Shown here in pieces: positions 1-12,729 of a stretch of 64,000 bases of DNA (position 1 is the first letter of the stretch; each line of letters begins with the position of its first letter). Under the pieces are notes generated by a model. The model did not search any database. It was not told the origin of the DNA and saw nothing but the letters and a program-made list of their open reading frames with translations. The position numbers and the translations under genes were made by a program. The stretch comes from Tolypeutes matacus (lineage: Eukaryota; Chordata; Mammalia; Cingulata; Chlamyphoridae), in NCBI GenBank assembly GCA_026826555.1, contig JAKSZT010054396.1, positions 16,876,057 to 16,940,056 of the forward strand. Direction: 5' to 3'.

Positions 1-22
1 ATCTGCACTTCAAGAAATACTA

Positions 23-257
23 GGGAAGCGGCTGTGGCTCCATTGGTTGGGCTCCCGTTTACCATGGGGGAGGCCCCGGGTTCGATTCCTGAGGCCTCCT
101 CATGAAGGTGAGCCGGCCCGCGCGGTGCAGTGAGCTGGCGCAGCAAGATGACTCAACAAAGGGAGACAAACAGACACAGAAAATCACAAAGCAAATGGAC
201 ATAGAGAGCACAAGCAGTGGGGGGGGGGGAACATATAAATCAATCTGTAAAAAAAAA
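23..257 (+). mobile_element. DAS-type tRNA-derived SINE, tailed form
   Basis: tRNA-like head with 'ggctgtggctcc' (box A) and 'gggttcgattcc' (box B), then a GC-rich middle and a tail with 'gacaaacagacacaga', ending in poly(A). It is flanked by a perfect 11-bp target-site duplication AAGAAATACTA at 12-22 and 258-268, which marks an L1-type retrotransposition into the end of L1 copy 1 ORF1. The tail contains a G run at about 219-229. Confidence 0.92.
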
Positions 258-393
258 AAGAAATACTAAAGGAAGTTCTACAAGTTGAAAGGAAAAAACA
301 AGGAAGATAGAGTTGGAAGAGAATGTAAAAACAACTAAAAAGACAAAAAGAGAAATAAAAACAACATATGACATACATTAACCCAAAGAAAAT

Positions 394-3300
394 ATGGCTG
401 AAAGTAAGACATTCATTGTAATAACACTGAATGTTAATGGATTAAATTCACCACTAAAGAGACACAGATTGGCAGAATGTATAAGGAAATATGATCCATC
501 TATATGCTGTCTACAAGAAACCCACCTTCGACCCAGGGATTCAAGGAGGCTGAAAGTGAATGGCTAGAAAACAATTTTACAAGCAAACAATAGCCAAAAA
601 AGGGTAGGAGTAATATCCTAATATCAGACAAAATAGACTTTAAATGCAAAACTATTGTAAGAGGCAAAGATGGACACTATATATTAGTAAAAGGGGTACT
701 CTCTCAAGAAGAGAGAACAATCATAAACATTTATGCACCTAATCGGGGTGCCTCAAAATACATGAGGCAAACTTTGGAAAAACTAAGTGGAAAAATAAAT
801 GCCTCTATAATTATAGTGGGGGACTTTAATACACCATTATCACCATTACACAGAACATCTAGACAGAGAATCAATAAAGAAACAAAGACTCTGAACAATA
901 CATTAGAGGACCTGGACCTAACAGACACATTCGAACACTACACCCAAATACAGCAGGATTTACATTCTTCTTGAGTGCACATGGATCATACTCCAAGATA
1001 TATCACATGCTAGGCCACAGAACAACTCTCAATGAATTCAGGAAGACTGAGATTATACAAAGTAATTTCTCTGACCACAATGGAATGAAATTGGAAATCA
1101 CTAAGGGCTAGAGAAACAGATTAGGCACAAAGATATGGAAGTTAAACAACACACTCTTAGACAAACAGTGGGTCAAGAAGGAAATCTCAAAAGAAATCAG
1201 TAACTATCTTGAAACTAATGAAAACAACAACACAACATATCAAAAGCTATGGGATGCAGCCAAATCTGTCCTAAGGGGGAAGTTCATAGCCATAAATACA
1301 TATATTAAAAAAGAAGAAAGAGCTAAAATTGAAGACCTAACTGCACACTCGGAGGAATTGGAAAAACAACAACAAACTAAACCTAAAGGAAGTACAAAGA
1401 AGAAGATAACAAAGATAAGAACAGAGCTAAATGAAATAGAGAATAAGAAAGCACTAGAAAAAATAAACAAAACCAAAAGCTGGTTCTTCGAGAAGATCAA
1501 TAAAATTGATGAACACTTAGCCAGACTAACAAAGAATAAGAGAGAACGGATGCAAATACACAAAATAAGGAATGAGCAAGGGGAAATAAAGAGTATCATA
1601 AGAGGATACTTTGAAAAATTTTATGCCAACAAGAATGATAATTTAGAGGAAATGGACAAGTTTCTAGAAACTCACAAACAGCCTTCATTGATGAAAGAAG
1701 AAATTGATGAACTCAGCAGTCCAATTACAAGTAAAGAGATAGACTCAGTTATCAAAAACCCCAACTAAGAAGAGCCCAGGACCAGATGGCTTCAAAGCTG
1801 AATTCTACCAAACATTCCAGAAAGAGCTAACACCAATCCTGCTTAAGCTCTTCCAAAAAAATAGAAGTAGAAGGAATATTGCCTAACTCATTCTATGATG
1901 CCAACATTACCCTAATACCAAAACCAAACAAAGATACCACAAGAAAGGAAAATTACAGACCAATTTCTCTAATGAAACTAGATGCTAAAATCCTCAACAA
2001 AATACTTGCTAATCGCATTCAACAACATATCAAAAGGATTATACACTATCACCAAGTGGGTTTCATCCCAGGTATGCAAGGATGGTTCAATATAAGAAAA
2101 TCAATCAATGGAATACACCACATAAACAGATTGAAAGAAAAATATCACATGATCATCTCTATAGATGCAATAAAAGCATTTGACAAAATACAGCACTCTT
2201 TCCTGATAAAAACACTACAAAAGATAGGAATAGAAGGAAACTTTCTGAATATGATAAAGGGTATATATGAAAAACCCAAAGCTAACATCATCTTCAATGG
2301 TGAAATCCTAAAAGCCTTCCCTTGAGATTGGGGACAAGGATGCCCACTATCACCACTCCTATTTAACATTGTCTTAGAGGTACTTGCTCATGCACTGAGG
2401 CAAGAAAAAGATATAAAAGGCATCCAAATTGGAAAAGAAGAAGTAAAAATTTCATTATTTGCAGACGACATGATCCTATATGTAGAAAGCCCTGAGAAAT
2501 CTACAACAAAGCTTCTAGAACTTATAAAGGATTCAGTAATGGTGCAGGCTATAAGATCAATGCTCAAAAATCAGTAGCATTTCTGTACACCAATAATGAG
2601 CAATCTGAGGAGGAAATCAAGGAAAAAAATACCATTTACAATAGTAACTAAAAGAATCAAATACCTAGGAATAAATTTAACTAAAGATGTAAAGGGCTTA
2701 TATACAGAAAACTATACAACAGTTAAAGGAAATCAAAGAAGACTTAAATAAATGGAAGAATATTCCCTGTTCATGGATAGGAAGACTAAACATCATCAAG
2801 ATGTCTATCCAGGGAAGCGGCTGTGGCTCAATCGGTGGGGCTCCCGTTTACCATGTGGGAGGCCCCGGGTTCGGTTCCCGGGGCCTCCTGGTGGGGGCGG
2901 GCCCGCCCGCACGGCGTGGTTGGCTGACCCGGCGAGCGCGAGCAGCGGGGGGGGGATAAACGGATAAATAAATAAAATCTTTAAAAAAAAAAAAAAAAAA
3001 GATGTCTATCCTGCCCAAACTAATCTACAGATTTAATGCAATCCCAATAAAAATCAACACTGTATTTTTTAAGGAACTGGAAACACTAACTACAAAATAT
3101 ATTTGGAAAGGTAAGGGGCCCTGAATTGCCAAAGACATATTGAAAAAGAAAAATGAAGTTGGAGGTATCACATTACCTGACTTTAAAACATACTACAAAG
3201 CTACAGTGCTCAACACTGCATGGTATTGGCACAAGGATAGACATACTGACCAATGGAACCGAATTGAGAGTTCTAATATAGATCCTCGCATATACAGTCA

Positions 3301-4377
3301 TCTGATATTCAGCAAGGCCACCAAGCCAACTCAGTTGAAGAGAATGGCCTCTTTAACAAGTGGTACTTGGAGAACTGGATATCCATATCCAAAAGAATGA
3401 GAGAGGAATACCATCTCACACCTTATACAAAAATCAACTCAAGATGGATCAAAGATCTAAATATAAGAGCCAAAACTATAAAGACCTTGGAAGATAATGT
3501 AGGGAAGCATCTACAGGACCTTGTAATTGGAAATGGTTTCATGAACTTCACACCCAAAGCACGAGCAGCAAGAGAAAAAATAGATAAATGGGATCTCCTC
3601 AAAATTAAAAACTTCTGTACCTCAAAGGATGTTATCAAGAAAATAAAAAGGCAGCCTACCCAATGGGAGAAAATATTTGGCAACCATATATCTGATAGGA
3701 GCCTAATGTCCTGCATATATAAAGAAATCCTACACCTCGAAAATAAAAAGACAAACAACCCATTTAAAAAATGGGCAAGTGACCTGAAAAGACAATTCTC
3801 CAAGGAAGAAATACAAATGGCTAAAAAGCACATGAAAAAATGTTCAACATCGCTAGCTATTAGGGAAATGCAAATCAAAACTACATTGAGATACCATCTT
3901 ACACCCATCAGAATGGCAGCTATTAAAAAAACAGCAGAGTGTAAGTGTTGGAGAGGGTGTGGAGGAACAGGAACCCTCCTCCACTGTTGGTGGGATTGTG
4001 GAATGGTCTGGCCACTGTGGAGGACAGTTTGGCAGTTCCTCAGAAAACTAACAATAGATCTTCCGTATGATCCAGTGATTCCACTACTGGGTATATACAC
4101 GGAAGAATTAAAAGCAAAGACATGAACGGATACATGCACTCCAATGTTCACAGCGGCATTGTTCACAATTGCCAAAAGTTGGAATCAGCCCCGATGCCCA
4201 TCAACAGATGAATGGATAAACAAAATGTGGTACATACATACAATGGAATATTACTCAACTGTAAGAAGGAATAAAGTGCTAACACACGGAATAACATGGA
4301 AGAATCTTGAAGGCCTTATGTTGAGTGAAGCAAGCCAGGCATTGAAGGATGAACAGTATATGACCTCACTGATTTGA
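394..4377 (+). pseudogene. L1 ORF2 pseudogene (endonuclease / reverse transcriptase), copy 1
   Basis: Homologous to L1 ORF2p, which nicks target DNA with an APE-like endonuclease and reverse-transcribes its own RNA. The start is the ATG at 394, which precedes the conserved L-N-V-N-G motif. The endonuclease motif GDFNTPL lies near 820-845, a KSPGPDG-equivalent near 1770-1790 is frameshifted, the RT catalytic FADD box is at about 2458-2470, and the C-terminal cysteine motif (CWRGCGG...LLHCWWDC) is at about 3945-4000. Many stops and frameshifts (for example at 568, 974, 1768 and 2325), plus a SINE at 2811-2998, make it non-functional. The C-terminal third (3367-4125) is still open over 252 codons. 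Confidence 0.92.
2811..2998 (+). mobile_element. DAS-type tRNA-derived SINE inside L1 ORF2
   Basis: Full-length GC-rich DAS SINE: tRNA-like head, 'gtggttggctgacccggcgagcg' middle region, tail 'ataaataaataaaatcttta' and poly(A). A perfect 13-bp target-site duplication AAGATGTCTATCC lies at 2798-2810 and 2999-3011. It splits the RT-proximal part of L1 copy 1 ORF2, so it is younger than that L1. Confidence 0.95.
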
Positions 4378-5479
4378 ATTGAGGAAAGTGAGCAGTCTCT
4401 GAGAACCATTGTCTGAAAGATAGGTTAACAAGGGAGAGAAAGAGAAGAGAAGGTTGTGAGTCATCACCATATGGATATAATCTATGGTAAAGTGATAGAG
4501 TATAGTTGCATATTGAAGGATAGGACAGGTGTGTAGTGATATTACTGGGTTTGGTGATGCAGGGTTGACAGGTGGGTAGATTAGGAAGGGCGGGTTAGAA
4601 TACCCAGGATACTGGACAGAGAGATGGGAGACAGACTAGATGAACATGGGATTTGTGGGTATGAGGTTGAAAGTGCAGGAGTGAGAATGCTCTTATGACA
4701 ATATGACAAGGTAGTGTCACTGGGTTAGGGTGTAAGTTGGGGGGGGCATTCAAGATGGGGTGCATCTGGAGTAGGCTTCTGGGGAGTGTGTGAGTGTTCT
4801 TCCTGTCATAATGTGTTGTGTCAGGGAGTGGAGACCCACACAGTGAGTGGGAAGGAGATGGACCCCCATCTTTGGGAGGACCGATTCACCCAGAAACAGA
4901 CAGATGGGTGTCTCTTAGGAGAAAGAGTGGATCCTAACAGGGGAGGAAAATCGGCGTGTCAAGACCTCTTGTTGCATGTAACTATGAATCTTGTCATCCA
5001 ATGAGTCAAGATGGGAGCTTCATGTGCCCAAGGGGGATGGAGAGGAAGGAACAGAAAAGATCAAACAGGGTATTCAGTGGTCAGAGGAAATGTTTTTCAT
5101 TACGTTACAGCAATGGACACAGGACATGGTAAATATCATCAAAAATTATTAAACTGTACCGTCTAAATTGTAAACTATACTGTAAACCATTGACAATGTT
5201 TAGTAGTTATGTTTCACTATCTGTATAACGATTATAACAATGCTACCACCCACATACAAAAAGGTTTTAATATGGGGTGAGGAAAGGGGGAGGAGGTTGG
5301 GTATATGAGAGTCTCTAGTATTCTGTGTGTGACTTTGCTGTGACCTAAAACTTCTTTGAAAATTAAATGAAAATTTGGGAGACACTGGGGAGTGAGAGGG
5401 GGAAGGTGCCACGGTACAGACTGGACACCCGATAATGCAGTGATAAAAGGAAAAAAAATAATTAAAAAAAATTTTTTTT

Positions 5480-7122
5480 GTTGTTTTTTTCTCATTTTTT
5501 GAATGTCCCAATCCCTTAATTATATTTTGTTTTTACTTTTTTTTTTCCTGCGTTTCCATGTATTTTATCTCTTGCATTTAAGCTTATCATTATTATTTTA
5601 TTTTCCTATTAATTGGATTTGGTTATTATATGGGCTTCATCTTCAAGGAAGGTTTAGATCACAGAAGGGTTACAATAGGGGCTGCAGAGGATCATTGGTG
5701 GGGGATGTCTGGGATGGGGGATTCATGGGAGGAAGTTCACCCTGAATATACATGAAAGATATATAAAATTGTCCAAATGTCAAGGGGTGGGGCATGGTCA
5801 CAGTGGGTGGACAATCACTCAATAAATGAGGGAATACTGAATTCCCATCCTGGAGAGCTCTGCCACATTCTCCAAGGGAGCACCAACAGTCCCCCGAGTG
5901 CAGGGGCAGTGTCTGGCAAAGGAGGATGGTCCACTAATGGGTTCTTGTTATTGATGACTAGCTTTACGAGTCTTTGCTCTTCTAATTGAAACTTAGTCTA
6001 CTGTTATGGGTTGCCTAAGGGTTGCCACCTGAGAGTCTCCTTGTTGCTCAAATGTGGCCTCTCTCTAAGCCAAACTCAGCATATGAATGCATTACCTTCC
6101 TCCCAGAGTGCGACATGACTCCCAGGGATGAGCCTCCCTGGCAACGAGGGATTAACACCAAGTGCCAACTGGCAATACGACTGTAAAAAGACCTTGAATA
6201 AAAGGGGGAAAAGGTAAAGACAAAGGAGTTTATGTGGTTAAGAGACTTCATAGAGAGTCGGGAGGTCATCCCGGAGGTAACGCTTATACATACCTCAGTA
6301 GGATCTCATAGGACACCAAAGTGGATATCACCCCACACAGAGGGGTTCCTGAGGGCTCTGGATACACCCAGGTCCTCTATAAGAGGGGATAGCTCCAGAG
6401 ATTGATGCCTTATTAGTGGGCTATACTTTGGAATCTGTGCTCCTGAGAGTGACAGAGTTGGACTCAACTCCTACTCTACAGCTCAATGGATTCACCCAAG
6501 TCACCTGGTGAGGAGATGATGATGGACAATGGCCATCCCAGTGAATGAAGAGAGTCTGCAGCTGCAGGCAGGATAGCCCCATCCATCGTACCCATGGGAT
6601 GTAAGCCCCCTCTCACTTGGAGGTGGAGTGGACATCAGCATCCCAAACTCCTCAGGATTGGGGGAAGAGCTATGGACTAGAGTAGACTCACTGGTATTCT
6701 GTTGTATACATATTGTGATTCAAGTAATGGAAGAAATTACAACAGTGAGGTGGAGCCAGTGGCCACTGGACACTTTTGGGGCAGGGAAGGGAAAAGCAGT
6801 TGTAATACAGGGGCTTTTTTGGAACTTGGGAATTATCCTGAGTGACATTACAATGACAGATATAGGCCATTTTACATCAGCATATAGCATGCAGAACTGT
6901 GTGGGAGAGTGTGTGGTCTACAATGTGAACTATGGTCCATGCTTAATGGCAAAGCCCCAGGATGTGTATATCCATTGCAGGTGATGTGCCACACTAATAA
7001 AAGATGTTTTTGTGGGATGTTATGGGAGGTGTGGGAGGTGGGGAACATGGGAATCCTTGTAATTTTTGTGTAACATTTATGTAATCTAAGCACCTTTTAA
7101 AATATATATTAAAAAAAAAAAA
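5480..7122 (+). mobile_element. L1-like long 3'-tail retroposon, copy 1
   Basis: About 1.6 kb of non-coding sequence ending in poly(A) at 7108-7122. Its last ~1.03 kb (from about 6094) aligns throughout with the bounded insertion at 29057-30225: both open with 'attaccttcc', share 'gggatgagcctccctggca' and 'gagtgacagagttggactca', and end with 'taacatttatgtaatctaag' or a close variant. The extreme 3' end also has the L1-type 'cacactaataaaagatgtt' motif. It is either the far 3' UTR of L1 copy 1 or a separate 5'-truncated element abutting it. I found no convincing target-site duplication at its left end. No coding potential was recognised. Confidence 0.7.
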
Positions 7123-9150
7123 AAGTACAGTGTGCAACAGAAGATTAAACATGAACAAAGAAACAGGAAACTATGGCTCATTCAATGGAACAAGATAAAA
7201 ATCCAGTAAAGATCAATGATGAACACTAGACTTTAGACATTCCGAAGACTATAAAAAATTATCCTGGAGATAAAGGAAAACACAGAGAAATAACTAAATG
7301 ATTTCTGGAAAACAATGAATGAACAATAAGAAGAATCTCAATAAATAGAGAAAAATTTTAAACAGGAACAAACAGAAATACTGGAGCTGAAGACCATAGT
7401 AACTGAAATGAAAAATTCCCTAGACGGTTTCAAGAGGAGACTGGAATTGGAAGAAAGAATCAGTGAACTCAAAGACAAGACAAATGAAATGACTCAGGAT
7501 GAGGAGCAGCAAGAGAAAAAAAATTTTTGAAAGCAAAGACAGCCAAGAGACTTGCAGGATGGCATCAAGCAAACCAATATATGTGTTATGGAAGTCCCAA
7601 AAAGAGAAGATAGAAAGGGGCAGAGAGAATATTTGACGAAACATGGCAGAAAACTTCCCAAATTTAATGAAAGACACATTAAAGCAGCCCACGAATCCCA
7701 AACAGGACACACCTGAAGGGAACCACATACATAGTTCTCTGTCAAATGCCAGGACAAGTAGAGAGTCCTGAAAACCACAAGAGAAAAAGCAACATGTTAT
7801 GTACAAGGAAGTTCCAATAAGATTAAGTGCCGATTTCTCATCAGAAACCACGGAGACAAAAAGGCAGTGGGACGAAATATTTAAAATGCTGAAAGAAAAC
7901 AATTGCCAAACAAGAATTTTGTATCCAGGGAGACTGTCTTTCAATGAGAGAGAGATTACCTTCCCAGATAAACAAAAGCTGACTTCTCCTATAAGCAATG
8001 CTAAAGAGAGTTCTTCAGACTGAAGGGAAAGTACATTAGACAGTGGATCAAAGCAGAAATAAAGAACTCTGGTAAAGGAAACCATAGGGGTAATTATAAA
8101 GCCAGTACTACTGTATTGTATTTTTTGGTATGTAACAACACTTTTTCCTTCTTACAGGTTCTAAAATGCAAATGCATAAAAAGTAATAACCTGTGGTTTT
8201 GGACATACAGTGCACAAAGGTATAATTTGTAATAAGTACAACAAAAAGGTGGGGAGACTAAGGGCTTTGGGAACAGTGTATGTGTAAACTATTGAAGTTA
8301 CATTGGTATCAAATCAAATGTGATTATTATAGATTTAGAATGTTAAATTTTAGCCCCATGGTAACCACAAAGAAAATAAATGAAAAATATATACAGAAAC
8401 AAAATAAGGCATTCAAAAATACAAAATACCAAACAAATTTGAAAGCAGGCATTAACAGAGGAACTGAGGGACAAAAAGGTTTAAGACTTACAAAGACGAA
8501 ATAGCAAAATGGCAGAAGAAAGTCCTGCTTATCAGTATTTACTTAAATGTAAATGGTTTAAACTCTCCATTCAAAAGGCAAATATTAAGAGAATGGATAA
8601 AAAAGCTTGACCCGGGACAGATGTGGCTCAATTGGTAGGGCGTCTGTCTCCCATATGGAGGGACACGAGTTCGATCCCCGGGACCTCCTGGTAAAAAAAA
8701 AAAAAAAAATTTGATACAAAAAAGCTTGACCCTACTACATGCTGTTTACAAAAAACTCACCTTAAATTAAAAACATAAACAGGTTTAAAGGGAAAGGATG
8801 GAAAAAAATATACCATGTAAATACTAAACAAAAGAGAGCTGGGGTTAGCTATACTAATAACAGGTAAAATAGACTTTAAGACAACAGTTAGGAGGGACAA
8901 AGAAGGTCACTATATACTGAGAAAGGGGCCAATTCAACAAGAAGATATGACAATTTATAAATATATATGTACCTAATGGCAGAGTCCTAAAATATATGAA
9001 GGAAATATTGACATCTGAAGGGAGAAATAGATGGTTCTACATTAATAGAAGACATCAATGCACCACTTTCAATAGACAGAAGATCAATAAGGAAATAGGA
9101 GACTTGAATGCTACTATAATTAGACTCTGTCCCAAGTAAAAGTTTTGAAG
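7123..9150 (+). mobile_element. Old LINE-1 fragment: ORF1 and start of ORF2
   Basis: A degraded L1 5' half. ORF1-like sequence runs about 7330-8030; it has a coiled-coil-like region 7380-7510 and a C-terminal domain including the conserved LSADFSSET motif, followed by YPGRLSF. A spacer follows, then an ORF2 start near 8507 with L-N-V-N-G and Q-x-T-H-L equivalents of the endonuclease. Homology is lost after about 9140, so the element is 3'-truncated or broken by the antisense L1 sequence that follows. No reading frame is intact. It is older than L1 copy 1 by divergence. A short SINE is nested at 8614-8717. Confidence 0.85.
8614..8717 (+). mobile_element. DAS-type SINE, short monomer
   Basis: About 75 bp of tRNA-like sequence ('gatgtggctcaattggtagggcg', 'gagttcgatccccggg') followed by 'acctcctggta' and poly(A). 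A perfect 15-bp target-site duplication AAAAAAGCTTGACCC lies at 8599-8613 and 8718-8732. It is inserted in the old L1 ORF2 fragment. Confidence 0.93.
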
Positions 9151-9169
9151 ATAAAATAAAATTTGGGGG

Positions 9170-9990
9170 GGCGGGGAGGAAGGACTGCTTTTAGTTTTCT
9201 TTTCTTTTTTAAATAAAAGAACTTGTGAGTTTATAGAATAATCATGCAAAAAGTACAGGATTCCCATATACCACCCTATTATTAGCACCTTGCATCAGTA
9301 AGGAACTATACCTTTGATTCAGTTTCTCTTTTCTACTGATGACTGTTAATAAAGAGAAGCTGTTAGATTTTGTATATTCATCACATACCCTTATCACCAT
9401 TCCAAATTGTCTTATAATTCTAGTTGTTTCTACTAAAGTCTACTGTATTTTCTAGGCATCCTATCATATAATTTGATAACAGAAGTAATTTTTCTTCTTT
9501 TTCAATATTTATACCAATTATTTCACTCTTATTGCAATGGTGAGAATTGCCAAAATAATGTTTAATAATAGTGACAACTGCATAAATGGTGATAGGAGGT
9601 ATTCCTGTCTTGTTTTCTGTCTTTAGTGTTTCATCATTTAGTGTACGATTTTTGCTGTCATTTTGTAAGCTAGCATATGTTAATAATATTGGAATAAAAA
9701 GAAATTATTAGGTTTTTTTAAAAATCAGAAATAACTTCAGAAATGTATTTTCTGCTAATGGTACAATAATCTGGGGTTTCATTTAACAATGAATATTCTG
9801 ACATATTTCAGGTAAAATTAATCCTACTTGGTAATTATATAATTTTCTTTTTGATATATCTTACTAGATTATATTTTTGCAACTATTTTAATTAATGAAA
9901 TTGGCTTACTTTCTTCTGGGAGTTTCTATCAGATTTTTTGTCTTCAGGTTTTTTAAAGTTTCATAACATTAATGTACTCAATGTTAAATT
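9170..9990 (-). mobile_element. Antisense L1 remnants
   Basis: 9180-9310 resembles the reverse complement of an L1-type 3' end (T/A-rich run, then 'ttatagaataatc' and 'acaggattcccatatacc'), related to the tail sequences elsewhere in the window. 9430-9720 looks like strongly decayed antisense ORF2 ('attcctgtcttgtt...ttgctgtcat'). One of the few L1 pieces oriented in the sense direction of USP3. Boundaries are approximate. Confidence 0.5.
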
Positions 9991-10011
9991 TTAATAGTTT
10001 GAGGTTACACT

Positions 10012-10156
10012 GTCCAGTATAGTAGCCATTAGCCACAAGTTGCTATTTAAATATTAATTAAAATAAAAAGTTTGGTTTCTCATTGCTACAGTATTCGACA
10101 GCACAAATATAGAACATGTCCATCATCATGAATAATTCTACTGGACAGCACTGTTA
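10012..10156. mobile_element. Non-autonomous hAT-type DNA transposon remnant
   Basis: The ends form imperfect terminal inverted repeats: 'cactgtccagtatagtagcc' on the left and 'tactggacagcactg' on the right. The interior has 'agccattagccac' and 'gcacaaatatagaacatgtcc', typical of small mammalian hAT (Charlie-group) elements. No coding capacity. Exact subfamily not assigned. Confidence 0.6.
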
Positions 10157-10159
10157 AAA

Positions 10160-11760
10160 CTGCTACTTTGAAACAAATAGACTAAACTATTTTATTCCTC
10201 ATATGTATGATGTTTGGATGAAGAATACTAAAAAAATAAACATAAAGAATGGTTTAATAAAAGTTGTATTAAATCATGCAGAAAATGTTTCTTATGCACT
10301 ATTTGTGAGCAATTTATGTCAAAAATCACATTAAAACAAAATACTTTTGTTGCCTTCTCTAGATATTTCTATTTAAGAACCCAGAAGTAAGGCTGAGTTT
10401 ATCTTTCTGTCTCTTGATTTCTAAGCACCTCATGCTTAGAAAGTTTCCTCTAAACTAATGGTACTACATTCACATTCACATTCACTCAAAATCCCAATAT
10501 AAGGAATATATTCCTTCTTATCCTCCCCTCACATTTCTCATCAAATCATAAGTCCTCTTGATTTCAACTTAACAATTACCTCTGAGGAAGAGAGAGAGAG
10601 ATTGAGGAGTGAGACAGAATTACTATTAACTAAATAGCGTCTTATACTTTCTTTTTTTTACCATGTACATGTATAATTATTCCAGTTGAAAATAAATACT
10701 TAACAATCACTAGAAAGAACTTTCTAAAATACTAATCTACCTATCCCTTTAAAAAGCTGTCAGTGACTATCCACTATTCACAGCTGTGGTTTTCAACCAC
10801 ACACACAAAATCATATATTTTAAAGTATATCTAAAATACCTTTACTCTGACTGAAATGTAGAACCATTCGGTTTGTATAAACTAGAATGAATTCAATATT
10901 ATCCTTATAATATCAGTCACACTTTCATTACAACATGCTGTCTTGAGAGAATGAGCTGGCTAGTGGAGAGCAAGCCAAGAATCTTGTTAAACCTTAGTCT
11001 AGTGTTTTATGTTTGTGAATGGCTGACCTACAGAATAATCCCTAAACTTCTTACAAGGAACACCTGGTCCTTCATAATCTGGCCCCTGCCTATACTACAG
11101 GGAGCATCAAATAGAATATAGATGTCCCATACTTCAGGCCCAAGACACAACTCATTTTCTCTAAAGAGGAATTAGGTTCTAAATCTCTGGCATCTCCCTC
11201 CACTTTATCTCCCGAACTTTTGTCAGCTTGCCTTTACCATTATTCCTCTTCCCTGCTTAATTTACACATACACATTGATTTCTGCTCTTACTTTAAAAAC
11301 TTATAATCCAGAAGGTAATACAAAAGGATGTTTAAGATCTTATCTCAATATCAGATTAAGTTAATAAGAGATGAGTTTTGGTAACTGTAATGCTTTGTAA
11401 AAATTTCCCTGTACTGTGGGAAACTTATCTGTTCCTTGAGATGTGAAAGGATTCATCTATGAAGCAATCTGAGATTGAAGCACGAGAATCAAGAATTAAC
11501 TATTGACAACTCTCTCCATTTCTTCTATTGTCATCTGGTCTATAAGTTTTCTGGCTGAGTAAATTTTGACAATATATAGTTCTAAGAAAGTTATTCATTC
11601 CATACAGATTTCCATATATTTATAGTGAAAAATTATGCTTAGTATTAGTTTTTATTTCTTTCATATTTATGGTTACTTCTCCTTATTTCAAAATTTTATA
11701 TATTTGTCTTTTTTTTTTTTTTAAACTAGACAGGGGTTTATTTTGTTGAAACCATTCTTT
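10160..11760. other. USP3 intron 3, low-copy stretch
   Basis: AT-rich sequence without recognisable genes. 11030-11280 ('tggtccttcataatctggcccctgcct') resembles an old L2 3' region in + orientation, at low confidence. A (GA) run lies at about 10587-10601. Otherwise nothing supported. Confidence 0.5.
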
Positions 11761-11814
11761 AGTTTATCTATCAATGCTACTATTTTTATTTATTTTTTTT
11801 TTTTGGCTTAATAC

Positions 11815-11897
11815 ATCTTTAAAATTTATTTATTTATTTTATTTATTTGGAGGTACTGCAAAGCAGGTGCTCAACCACTGAACTACACCTGCTCCAT
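11815..11897 (-). mobile_element. DAS-type SINE, short monomer, decayed
   Basis: Reverse-oriented poly(T)/(TTTA) run followed by 'ggaggtactgcaaagcaggtgctcaaccactgaactacacctgctcc', the complement of a tRNA-like head. Box B is eroded. No clear target-site duplication. Confidence 0.65.
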
Positions 11898-12249
11898 GGC
11901 TTACTGCATTTTAAAGTATAAGTACACTCCATGGAAACATGCAATTTAAGATGACATAGAAACCGGAGCTGGCTCAAGTTTGACTGAGAGGAAATGGAGG
12001 CCTCACCTTGGAGAGGGAACACTGTTCCAAACACATGATTAGCTTCAGCCTAGTTTGGTAGTGTGGAGATTTCCTCCTTCTTATATGATAATCAAACTAC
12101 CAGTCTTCCCAGTTGGGTCAGTGACTTCTTGTTAGGAGACCAATGGACCGATATTTTTAATGTCTTGTGTTCTAAAACATGACTTGAGAATGCACTTTTC
12201 TAACTTCTTGAGCTGAATGTCTGGTTTTACATTCAAGTGCCCAACGGAA

Positions 12250-12720
12250 CCTTTAAAATAATTGATTATTTATTAAACCTTAAAAAGAAAGCCTCCATAA
12301 AATCCCCCAAAGCAGAAAGAGTATAGGCCATATACAATAAAATTGGAATTTAATAACAAAAGTAGAAACTATAACAAACTTAACCACTTTGAAAAAATAG
12401 TCCCAATTTTTGACTCAGAAAAAATAAAAATTAAACTGTAGAATATCTATGAAATAACAAAAACAATACATATCAAAATCTATGGAAGATAAAGCTGTAC
12501 TAAAGAGGAAAATTCTTAGCCTTAAACTCCATTACTGAACAATAAAAAAACTGAAAACAAAAGGAGGGTGTTCTAAATCAAGGCATATTACCTATATTAA
12601 TCCCAGAGAAAATCATTCAGTATAACCACAGGAAGTTCATGTACAAGGAAAATTTAGAACTGAAGTAAAATTACTAAAGTGTACTAGAAAATAAAACATA
12701 CATACACACACACTATACAG
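12250..12720 (+). mobile_element. Ancient L1 ORF2 remnant
   Basis: Contains 'atcaaaatctatggaagataaagctgtactaaagaggaaaattcttagccttaaa', a degraded match to the ORF2 segment that reads 'caaaac/gctatgggat...gggaa(a/g)ttcatagcc' in the younger L1s at 1230-1300 and 54378-54425. Heavily mutated, with no reading frame. Boundaries approximate. Confidence 0.6.
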
Positions 12721-12729
12721 AAAGAGGAA

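Larger units (their letters stand above)
1..5480 (+). mobile_element. LINE-1 copy 1, 5' end outside the window
   Basis: A long L1 in + orientation, antisense to USP3. Positions 1-380 hold the end of ORF1 and the inter-ORF spacer, ORF2 runs from about 394 to 4377, and a non-coding 3' UTR follows. The classic L1 3' UTR features (poorly conserved 'accaccc..cataca' and 'acttcttt' stretches around 5240-5360) end near 5480 in an A-rich run. Two SINEs are nested in it (23-257 and 2811-2998). The element lacks a visible upstream target-site duplication because it is cut by the window edge. Where it ends on the right is uncertain, because another L1-like tail follows directly. Confidence 0.9.

Noticed and set aside
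3423..4175. 250-codon minus-strand open frame
   Set aside because: Exact antisense shadow of the L1 ORF2 C-terminal region.
7420..8085. 221-codon open frame on the minus strand
   Set aside because: It is the complement of the decayed L1 ORF1 sequence; it has no start context or known domain and is rich in Phe/Ser/Leu as expected of antisense A-rich coding.
8614..8717. Possible functional tRNA genes
   Set aside because: All tRNA-like heads here, of which this is an example, are followed by poly(A) or SINE tails and most have target duplications; box B and stem pairing are eroded. They are SINEs, not tRNA genes.
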